Below, in pieces: positions 56,194 through 64,000 of a stretch of DNA of 64,000 nucleotides; within the stretch, counting starts at the first letter, position 1, and each line of letters opens with the position of its first letter. The notes below the pieces were generated by a model that had not been told where the DNA came from, ran no database searches, and was given only the letters and a program-made list of their open reading frames with translations. Source of the stretch: Pseudevernia furfuracea (taxonomy: Eukaryota > Ascomycota > Lecanoromycetes > Lecanorales > Parmeliaceae); contig JAIUPT010000031.1 in assembly GCA_022315425.1 (NCBI GenBank), forward strand, positions 806,001 to 870,000, written 5' to 3'. The position numbers and the translations under genes were made by a program.

Positions 56194-59130
56194 ATGCGTG
56201 CTGCACTATGTATAGTCGCTCTTGCGGGCATGGCTTACTCTGCCCCTCAATTGATCAATCTCGATCAAATCGCCGAGGATTTCGCTTCGCCCGTCTTGGT
56301 CAAGGCACCCGTCAATGTTGTGTCGAACATCCCAACCTCGTCCACTCCCAGCGCAGTCACCCCCCTCCGGAGCCCATCGGCAAAGAAGCGAGACCTTGAA
56401 GTCGAAAAGCGAGATGGCGACTGCTCGCCTTACCCAGCCGGGTCCGGACCTGTTCCCAGCCCGGACACCCCTGCCGCCTTCCAATCAGACCCCGACTTTG
56501 CGGTTTGTCTCTGCTACCGAATAGCCCTCGCTGAATAACCATTCTAACACGGTGACTAGAATATGGCCAACGACGCTTCGACTCCGGACGGATATGCCTT
56601 GGTCTTCAACAATCTCGGTGCATCCCTGCAGGCTTCCAACTACATGGGACTCTACACCCTCACTAGCTACGATACCTTGACCTGCGCTTCGAAATGCGAT
56701 CAGGCTTCTGGTTGTTCGGCTTTCAACATGTATCTTGAGCGCGACCCCACTGTGAACGCCAATGCAGTGAGCTGCCCCAACCCGCCAAGCACGACGAACT
56801 ACAAGTGCACTCTATGGGGCGCTCCTGTGTCATCAGCGGAGGCGACCAACTCAGGGCAGTACCAAGACTCATTCCAGGTTGTCATTGCCGGCTCAAACGG
56901 TTGGTTTCCCTGAAACAGTATATTTTTTCATGCTTCTAAAACTTATAAACAGCTTACAACAAAGCCGCTCCCCCACCTGCCTGCAGTGGCTACGTTGGTC
57001 CCCAGGAGCTTGGCGGAGCGATCAATGCTCCAACCAGCTCTGGTAGCTACATGGGCTACCAATACTTCCCCTTCAGCCAAAGCCAAGGCTACGACCCCCA
57101 GAGGTGCGCAGATGCTTGCGATGTCCAAACGACTTATGATAGCCAGCACCCAGCAGCTGATGGAAGCTTCATGTCATGCGTACGTATTCAATGCTCTGAT
57201 GATACAAAGTCTTCCTGTACTGACCTTTTTCAGGTATTCGTCAATGCTTACGTTCTTTCCGAAAACGCTATTCCACAAGGTCTCTACTGCTCCATGTACA
57301 ATGAGACCTGGGACCCTTCGTACGGCACAAACTATGGCCAGTACCGCGGGTCTGACCGTTACACCGTGTCAGAGTCTTACAGCTATACTAAGAGCTCGTA
57401 AGTAGTGGTGCGATTTCAGGTGGCGTTTTTTCTTTTTTTTACGCAAAATCGTTGGCGAAGTTGTAAATAGCCGTAATCAGATACAGTTGAATGAAACTCA
57501 ATTTCTCTATCTCAAAAAAAAGAAAAGGAAAGAAAAGAAGTTTCATTGGTTCGGTATGGCCATGAGTGGAGACTCAGCTGATGGGGTGTTTCTACGCCCA
57601 GGTATAATAGTACCTCCGGTCCGGTATCAACGGGGACATCTGCAGTGTTTTCAGCGTCCTCAGCCTCTTACTCTTCTCCATCTTCATCTTCGACGCCGTC
57701 CTCATCAGCTGTCACTTCGGTATCCTCCCTAGCGTCCTCTTCAATGTCGACCTCGGCTTCCTCAGTAGCATCACCACCAAGCTCCTCATCGAGCCCCCAA
57801 ACCACCTCAGCGCCTACCTCTTCTTGTGTCCCCACTCCATCAAACAATGTTGTCCAAAACGGTGGTTTCGAATGCGGCATTTCCCCTTGGGTTGCAACAG
57901 ATGAAACTGACACCGAGCACTCCATCAGTTCCCCGGGCGACAATTCCATGTTCGCCTACGAATTCGATCAAACGGGCGCAGTGGATCCCAGCACGAGCAT
58001 GAATCCAGCGAGTGTGAATCAAGATTTAACCGTCACCGTGGGTCAAGCGTACACGCTGACGTTCCGAACCTATTTCGACACCTGTACCACGTCGGAAGGC
58101 TTTGTGGGTGTGATGTTGAATCATGCGGCCGTATATACGGTCGACGCGTGCGATTTCGGGGCCGGGGCGTACAAAAGCAACACCGTCAACTTTACCGCGA
58201 CGGCCAGCCCGTGGAACTTGCGGTTTGAATTCGAGGTCGGTGAGCCAACTGCGGTTGTGAAGATTGACAATGGTATGTATATCTTCGGGGCAAAACCTTC
58301 CCATCGTGCATCACTCTATGAGTCGCGGCACACGTTTCGGGAACAAAGGGCTCCCAATTTCCCCTCGGGCTGTCAAATACTCGAGCTTTTGACTTGAAGG
58401 AAGGGACGCTGATTCTGAAATCTTTGTAGTGGCGGTGGTACCGGTGTCCTCATCCACATCGACATTGGTTTCCTCCTCGGTTTCCTCGGCAGCGACAACA
58501 GCAGCATCTGTACCGACGTTAATTTCCTCATCAGTCTCCTCAGTAGCGAAAACAGCAACATCCGCACCGACGTTCGTTTCCACCTCGGTCTCCTCGGCAG
58601 CGACAACAAAAGCATCCACACCGACGGTAGTTTCCTACGCCGTTTCCTCGGCAGCGACCACCGCCGCATCCGCCGCATCATGCAGCGGGAGCCCCGTCAT
58701 CCAAAACGGCGGCTTCGAAACCGGTCTCCTCGCGCCCTGGACCGTGACTAATTTCATCGGCGGTACTTCCTCCCAGATCGTCACGCCCGGCAGCACCAAC
58801 CCGGGCGGGAACAACTACGCCTTCGAGGCCGTCATGTACCGGCCCCCTTACGGCAACGGCGTCACCGCTCTCACCCTGGGGCAGACGCTGAACACCTGCG
58901 CCGGAACAAACTACTCCGTCAGCGTGGATTACGAAATCGCTTCGTCGTATCCCGGCTGTTCGATCTCCCTCTCCGGCACCGCGAACAAACCGTACAACAC
59001 GTGGAACACCTTCGGGTGGACTTTCCAGGCCGCGGGCAGTGGCGATGCTGTGAGTTTCACGTTGAGCTGTGCGGGCGCCGGACCGGCGGCATATTTGAAG
59101 GTGGACAATGTGAAGGTTACGTATGCGTAA
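56194..59130 (+). CDS. Large secreted modular protein with PAN-like and carbohydrate-binding-like domains
   Basis: Predicted 803 aa. Exons: 56194-56502, 56560-56899, 56953-57179, 57234-57397, 57602-58272, 58430-59130. The signal peptide is MRAALCIVALAGMAYSA. A propeptide-like stretch with dibasic KKRD and EKRD follows. Next come two Cys-rich units resembling PAN/apple (CASKCDQASGCSAFNMYLER; CADACDVQ) that recur in fungal surface proteins. A Ser-rich linker leads to a first jelly-roll-like domain (VVQNGGFECGISPWV to VVKIDN). Then there are four Ser/Thr/Ala repeats and a second such domain (VIQNGGFETGLLAPWTV to LKVDNVKVTYA). Both end domains look like CBM4/9-type. Probably cell-wall or adhesin-like. 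The exon 4 donor GTAAGT is perfect and removes the TAA at 57399; without it the product would be 347 aa. Confidence 0.75.
58450..58680 (+). repeat. Coding repeat of Ser/Thr/Ala linker units
   Basis: Four units of roughly 63 bp, each translating to a variant of SSSVSSAATTAASVPT, lie between the two carbohydrate-binding-like domains. They are well suited to heavy O-mannosylation. Confidence 0.75.
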
Positions 59131-59828
59131 TAATATACATGGTGAAGATTGGGTTTCAGGCGGAGAGGTGTGGGCAACAAAAGTACGTTCTTTCGGGGCA
59201 ACTTCCTTTCTGCTTTGAGACTTCCAGTCTAGGTTGTGAATTCCATCGCGTGTGTCACACGTGGGGGGCTTCTTTCTTTCCCCTTTGTCCTGCTCTCGGG
59301 CTTGTCTGACGGTTCGGCTTTCCGTCATGTAACGGGCTTCCTTCTTTTCCTTCGTTGCGCTTCTTGGACTTCTTCACAAGGGTCAAGTCTGTTTCTTAGA
59401 AAGCGCATGCTGACTCAGAGTCAATCATCAAAGTATACGGTCGGGATGATAATACAAAGGGTACACGGTCAGAGGGGTTGTTGGTACAAAAGATACACTG
59501 TCGATATAGTACAGAGGGTAAAACGGTCGATATGCTAGGACCATTTCTCTTCTCAGGCATCTGTGGATGAACCATTTTGAACCGTTATATGCTCACGCTC
59601 GCAAATTTGAGCTCATCAGGCAAGCTGCCAACAGAATGGCAGTCTGAGGTGCTGGAAACCTTTCATACCTCTCTCGGTTTGGGCTTTGGTTGGGAATAAT
59701 GTGTAACTCGTAATCAATACTGCTCCAGGAAGAGCACGCGAAATCCTCGTCGTTAATGCTGCTCTCATTTCATTTCAAGGGTTTGTGACATACGGGCTGC
59801 CACATTCTCTTGGACATTTGCCTGACTT
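59131..59828. other. Intergenic, convergent 3' ends
   Basis: About 700 bp between the secreted-protein gene and SelO. It contains short imperfect repeats (GGTCGATATG-like, ACACGGTC-like) near 59430-59540. No gene seen. Confidence 0.4.
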
Positions 59829-61769
59829 TCATGACGAACAACTACACTGCATCATCCGCCCATGCCTCGGAACATCGCCACACCACCTCTCCTCTTCACC
59901 CCTATCGCCTCCCCACTCCTCCTCAAACGGATGCTCTGCCATCGCCATGACCCTCTGAATTACGTCCCTCTCCCGGTCATGTTCCACCTTCTGAATAATC
60001 TCGTCCAATACCCAGGATCTGGGTATAAATTTCGGATTCACTTTCTTCATCTCCTTCTCCCTCTCCTCGTCGCGCTCACCCCAGTCTTCGCTAACTCGCT
60101 TCGCCCATCTCTCTAGCCACGCAGCAACCCGCTCCCGTGCTGCAGATTCTGTGACACCGCTCGTGGCAGTCATACCTTCCGCGTGGAAGAAAATGCTCGC
60201 TTTGTGCTTTCGCTGCTCTTCCGACTCCAATTCGGAGGCTTTGACGGAACTTAGTCTTCGGAAAAAGTGGTTGAAGTCCAGTTCCAGTGCCTCAAGCATG
60301 TCCAGCAACTCGGAGAATAGCTCTTGGAAATCGCTCTCCTTTTCTGAGACCAAGCCGAGCCTTGCGCGCATCAAGCGAGTATACTCAGCTAGGAAAAGGG
60401 TTTTATACTCTTCGCCCACGTTTCCGATAATAGTCTCGGCACGCTTGATCAGCTCCGGCGCAAAATCCTCTGAGACGCCCTTCTCCGCAAAGGTTTGATC
60501 ATCGATTTTGGCGCCGGAGCCGATGAGTTCACCCAATGATTCGCCCAGGCGCACGAGGTTCCACCATATGATACTTGGCTGGTTCTTGTAGCTGTACCGT
60601 AAAGCGTGATCATCATGATTTGGGGTGTAGCTGGGGTCGAAATTGTCAAGGAAAGCGAAGGGTCCAAAGTCGAGAGAAAGCCCAAGGAGAGAAGTATTGT
60701 CGGTATTTAGCACGCCGTTTGTGAAAGCATAGGCTTGCCAGGCGGCGACGGTTTTGGCGTTGCGACGGACAATTTCACGGTACAGGCGTGTATAACGGTT
60801 CTCTTCTACTCCTTCCGCACCTTCTATCTTATCGGATGGGATAGAGCGGGAAGGGTTGATCGCGGATGAATTCGGCTTCGATGGATCTTCCAGAGCCGAC
60901 GGGAGAGACTCCCAGCCAGTGTAGACATTCTCAGCGACGTAGTTTGCGAGAGTTTGGACAAGCTTTCTGTCGCCTCGAGCGCGAATGATATCGAAGGTAC
61001 CGATCCGAAGCCAGGATTGAGCGAAGCGAGCCACTACTGCCCCAGGTTCAAGTCGTTCGCGACGAACCTTGGATTTGGGGGCGAGTGTGAGGGCAAGGGC
61101 CCGGGTAGTAGGAATGTGCAGGCCATTGAGTGCTTCAGAAACAATAAATTCTCGGATGCTCGATCGTAGAACGGCCTTTCCATCTGCGAACCTTGAGTAA
61201 GGGGTCCTGCCGGCGCCTTTGAGCTGAATTTCGTAACGAGCCTTTGTAGATGGATTGGTAGATTCGAACAAGGATATCGCTCGTCCATCCCCTAGCTGGC
61301 CTGCCCAGGAACCGAACTGCCATCCTCCGTAACACTGTGCCCAGGGATATATACCGTCCTCTGTCTCATTGTCCCAATAGATCTTATTCCCCGCCACCAC
61401 GCTCTTGAACTCTTCCGTGGTCTCTACACCATCTTTCAATCCAATATCGTGCAATGCGGTTCGGCTAATTCCCAAAAGCTCAGGGGATTCTGTCTCTTCC
61501 GGCCTGACATAAGTAAAGAGTGCGCCTTTGACCATTCGAGGGCCTAGGCCTCCTCGCGGTGCCCTGTGGGAATCGGATGGGGTTTGGAACTCCGGATCTG
61601 GCGGTAATTTTGCTGTGAATGTATGCGATTTAGGAAGTTCTTGCAATGATACACCAGGGTAGGTGCCGTTGCTGGACCCGTTCACGGCGCCATTCGTGAG
61701 ATGGACGGTCATTTGAGCTAGGCGGAGATGCGGGATTCGTGGACGATGTAGCAAGGTATGGAGAAGCAT
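59829..61769 (-). CDS. SelO-family protein adenylyltransferase (AMPylase), mitochondrial
   Basis: Single-exon 646 aa. SelO pseudokinases transfer AMP to protein Ser/Thr/Tyr in mitochondria (family knowledge). Seen: LGPRMVKGALFTYVRPE, GNKIYWDNETEDGIYPWAQC, YGGWQFGSWAGQLGDGRAIS, IQLKGAGRTPYSRFADGKAV, LRSSIREFIVSEALNGLHIP, TTRALAL, TNGVLNTDNTSLLGLSLDFG and PFAFLDNFDP. These carry the ATP-binding Lys/Glu and the metal-binding Asn/Asp positions. The C-terminus ends CSCSS, the normal fungal form in which Cys stands where animals have selenocysteine. The ATG at 61769 gives MLLHTLLHRPRIPHLRLAQ, a basic leader suited to mitochondrial import; Met at 61709 is the alternative. Confidence 0.92.
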   Translation of the reverse strand: MLLHTLLHRPRIPHLRLAQMTVHLTNGAVNGSSNGTYPGVSLQELPKSHTFTAKLPPDPEFQTPSDSHRAPRGGLGPRMVKGALFTYVRPEETESPELLGISRTALHDIGLKDGVETTEEFKSVVAGNKIYWDNETEDGIYPWAQCYGGWQFGSWAGQLGDGRAISLFESTNPSTKARYEIQLKGAGRTPYSRFADGKAVLRSSIREFIVSEALNGLHIPTTRALALTLAPKSKVRRERLEPGAVVARFAQSWLRIGTFDIIRARGDRKLVQTLANYVAENVYTGWESLPSALEDPSKPNSSAINPSRSIPSDKIEGAEGVEENRYTRLYREIVRRNAKTVAAWQAYAFTNGVLNTDNTSLLGLSLDFGPFAFLDNFDPSYTPNHDDHALRYSYKNQPSIIWWNLVRLGESLGELIGSGAKIDDQTFAEKGVSEDFAPELIKRAETIIGNVGEEYKTLFLAEYTRLMRARLGLVSEKESDFQELFSELLDMLEALELDFNHFFRRLSSVKASELESEEQRKHKASIFFHAEGMTATSGVTESAARERVAAWLERWAKRVSEDWGERDEEREKEMKKVNPKFIPRSWVLDEIIQKVEHDRERDVIQRVMAMAEHPFEEEWGGDRGEEERWCGDVPRHGRMMQCSCSS

Positions 61770-61995
61770 ATACAACACCAAGTGTTGATATTCGTAGAGT
61801 CAGAAGTGCAGAGTTCGCAGAAAGAGCATTGTAAAGAGAAAATAGTGAGGATGCGAACAAGATAAAGTATGCCGTCGTCAACAATACTTATGACGTCCGA
61901 GGTCTGAAGGCGACGGGGATAAAGATTATCTCCGCAGAGAGGATTGGAGCCTGGGGCCATCATTCATCGTTACAACTACTTTACCTGTGTACCTT

Positions 61996-62937
61996 ATGCG
62001 ACGGGCCTTGAGCACTATCTTAAAAATGGCGAACATCCCAACCCCCATCCCCTATTTGAAACTCAATGATGGAACATCGGTTCCTATGCTTGCCTATGGC
62101 AGTAAGTCGTCTGTCTACTCATCTGCTGCATTTGTCCAGCGTTCTAACGATTCCGCAGTCGGGACTGCTTGGTATAAGTCCAGCGCACGTGGCATCAACC
62201 GTAACACCGTCGAGGCCTTAAAGACCGCCATCAAGCTTGGCTATAATCACTTCGACAATGCCGAAGCATATAACACAGAGCCAGAAATGGCGCTTGCCAT
62301 TAAAGAAAGCAAAATTGAACGATCAAAGCTCTTCATAACGACAAAAGTATACACCAACATGGCGGACATACCCAAAGCAATCGATGCCAGCCTCAAGAGA
62401 CTGCAAACCGACTACGTTGACTTGTATCTAATTCACTCGCCCTCCTTCGCCAAGTCGGACGAAGATCTACAAAAAGCGTGGAAGGCCATGGAGGATGTGA
62501 AGAAATCTGGAAAAGCTAGGTCAATAGGAGTCTCAAATTACCATGAATCCCATCTGAAGGCCACGCTCGCCACGGCTACCATGCCACCTTCAATCAATCA
62601 GGTCGAATTCCATCCCTACTTGCAACATAGCTCTCTCCTACCCTATCTTAAATCTCACAACATTGCAGTCTCCGCATACGGCCCCCTGACCGCTGTCACG
62701 AAAGCCAAACCTGGACCTTGCGATGAGATGCTGGCGTTCTTGGCGAAGAAGTATTATGTTAGCGAGGGTGAGATTGCATTGCGGTGGTGCATTGACCAGG
62801 GTGTGGTGGCGATCACGACGAGTGGGAAGGAGCAAAGGTTGAGTGATTATTTGAGGGCTATGACATTCACACTGACCCCAAAAGAGGTCAAAGATTTGGC
62901 GGAGATTGGGACAAAGAAGCATTATAAGGGATTTTGA
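61996..62937 (+). CDS. Aldo/keto reductase
   Basis: Predicted 294 aa (or 284 from the second Met at 62026, which better matches the usual family start MANIPT). Exons 61996-62101 and 62159-62937; the 57-bp intron has a CTAAC branch point. NADPH-dependent carbonyl reductase of the TIM-barrel AKR family. Seen: the catalytic Asp and Tyr in NHFDNAEAYN, Lys in FITTKVY, His in YLIHSPS, and the cofactor-side segments SIGVSNYHESHL, INQVEFHPYLQH and the C-terminal TTSGKEQRLSDYL. The substrate is not predictable. It diverges from SelO with about 230 bp between starts. Confidence 0.9.
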   Translation: MRRALSTILKMANIPTPIPYLKLNDGTSVPMLAYGSKSSVYSSAAFVQRSNDSAVGTAWYKSSARGINRNTVEALKTAIKLGYNHFDNAEAYNTEPEMALAIKESKIERSKLFITTKVYTNMADIPKAIDASLKRLQTDYVDLYLIHSPSFAKSDEDLQKAWKAMEDVKKSGKARSIGVSNYHESHLKATLATATMPPSINQVEFHPYLQHSSLLPYLKSHNIAVSAYGPLTAVTKAKPGPCDEMLAFLAKKYYVSEGEIALRWCIDQGVVAITTSGKEQRLSDYLRAMTFTLTPKEVKDLAEIGTKKHYKGF

Positions 62938-63184
62938 CGGGCGAAATTGGATGAGAATGACACATCTTGTGAGGTAACCGTTGATGAGTGTAGATGATTT
63001 ATGCAGTGACTAAATATTAGCATGACCAATGGTGCATTGATTTCAGCTAGAGAATGACATCTGGATCTGGTGTACAACAATCCAAACGCCGTGCATATGC
63101 TCATCGCATTCTTTCGAGATAGCCGACCACGTGTCTGGGTACCATTCTCCTTTCCAGGGCAGACATGAACCCCCAATAATAATC

Positions 63185-64000
63185 TCATACAGATTCGATC
63201 CCGTCCCTGCAAGTACCACCCTCACAGACCATAACACCATCTTTTTCCGCATCCATGTGCTTCAGAAGGTCATTACGCTCCCTCAGCCACAGACCCTTAC
63301 CCTTTCCAAGCGCAACCACAGTGCTGTTGGGCCTTACGGTTTGCCTCAATCGCTTCAGTGTCTCGTCGTTTTCTCCTGTAAGTACTATGCCCTTCAAGCC
63401 TAAGCGACCCATGACGACGCTCCCCAACATGCCTGAATAGGTGAATGGAAATTGCTCGACTTCCGCCTCAAACGCTTCGACCGTCTCTTTCGCCTTCTTG
63501 AAATAGGAGGCGTCGTCAAGCATGCTACTCAAGCGGTAGAGATTCCGGGCACTGATATTGTTGGATGATGGTTCGGCGGCATCCATACCGCTTTTTAGTC
63601 TCATGAGCAGATCTGGTGGATGTGGAGATGGTGCGGTGTAGAAGCCTGGAGAGTCCGAGGACGTGAAAATTTCGTTTTGTCGTTTCTGCAGTATGTCTGC
63701 GAACTCTAGATATGAGTCATCGAACGTGGCTTCATAGAGATCAATGAGACCGTGGATGAAGAAAGCATAATCATCGCACAGACCCGGTGTAGACCCTCGA
63801 CCTTCCCTGTAGACCCGGTACAGGGTTCTAGTTTCAGGGTCGAAGAGCTCATTTTTGATGAACACGACGGCAGAGATGGCGGCTTCCAGGCATTCTGAGG
63901 CTTTGGTAGGGTCGATAGAGTGTAGAGCGGCAGAGGTGCGAGATAACGCACCAATTGCGAGGCCGTTCCAGCAGACGATGATCTTGTCGTCGAGGGCTGG
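63185..64000 (-). CDS. DUF255/SSP411-type thioredoxin-like protein (YyaL family), C-terminal part
   Basis: Frame runs off the right edge; 271 C-terminal residues are visible, without any intron. Seen: ALDDKIIVCWNGLAIGALSR, FIKNELFDPETRTLYRVYRE, CDDYAFFIHGLIDLYEATFD, FYTAPSPHPPDLLMRLKSG, DAAEPSSNNISARNLYRLSS and the closing VCEGGTCRDGIESV. These match the (alpha/alpha)6-barrel half of SSP411/SPATA20-like proteins, whose N-terminal thioredoxin-like domain would lie outside. Biochemical role unclear in all organisms. The ATG reading at 63865 is internal, not a start. Confidence 0.9.
   Translation of the reverse strand, partial: PALDDKIIVCWNGLAIGALSRTSAALHSIDPTKASECLEAAISAVVFIKNELFDPETRTLYRVYREGRGSTPGLCDDYAFFIHGLIDLYEATFDDSYLEFADILQKRQNEIFTSSDSPGFYTAPSPHPPDLLMRLKSGMDAAEPSSNNISARNLYRLSSMLDDASYFKKAKETVEAFEAEVEQFPFTYSGMLGSVVMGRLGLKGIVLTGENDETLKRLRQTVRPNSTVVALGKGKGLWLRERNDLLKHMDAEKDGVMVCEGGTCRDGIESV

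Overview
The window is from the nuclear genome of a filamentous ascomycete (Pezizomycotina). The genes are split by short GT-AG introns, mostly 41-130 bp and several with CTAAC-like branch points. Many genes have clear fungal orthologues: TRS130, LYS1, RPC2, CUS1, RSM27, ADE1, an Rnt1-type RNase III and an Mnn4-like protein. I cannot name the class with confidence. The mix of small secreted proteins, a PLL-type lectin and degenerate transposon pieces would suit a Dothideomycete or a related group. Exon boundaries were placed by hand from reading-frame continuity, splice consensus and remembered family signatures. All gene models listed with exons keep the frame.

Layout. 0-10 kb: a partial TRS130 (-) diverges from a gamma-glutamylcyclotransferase-like gene (+). 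They are followed by a J-domain protein with a near-perfect 189-bp coding repeat, a small secreted protein, an SDR oxidoreductase (-) and lysine-biosynthetic LYS1 (-). 10-19.2 kb is an accessory block. It holds nested inverted repeats directly upstream of LYS1, a 5'-truncated LINE-like insertion bounded by 14-bp direct repeats, a seven-bladed PLL/DUF346 lectin, a four-exon secreted protein and a second member of the family seen at 5.6 kb.

19.5-39.4 kb is a dense housekeeping block: an ankyrin protein, RPC2 (second-largest Pol III subunit), a Puf4-like PUF protein, SF3b subunit CUS1, an RS-rich protein, mitoribosomal mS33 (RSM27), RNase III and an Mnn4/LicD-type phosphotransferase. 39.4-42.9 kb is gene-poor and carries a second, inverted copy of the repeat found next to LYS1.

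42.9-52.7 kb: an Atg37-like acyl-CoA-binding protein, a WLM metalloprotease, a cluster of small uncertain ORFs with an internal duplication, a three-exon unknown, ADE1, a tiny Cys/His protein and a BTB protein. 52.7-56.2 kb is gene-poor and ends in a minisatellite ahead of a large six-exon secreted protein with carbohydrate-binding-like domains. The window ends with SelO, an aldo/keto reductase and the C-terminal part of a DUF255/SSP411-type protein.

The housekeeping genes cover vesicle traffic, lysine and purine synthesis, tRNA/5S transcription, splicing, RNA decay and processing, and mitochondrial translation. They form no pathway cluster. The accessory genes point to secreted or carbohydrate-recognising functions. 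I see no biosynthetic gene cluster, CRISPR array, rRNA or convincing tRNA.
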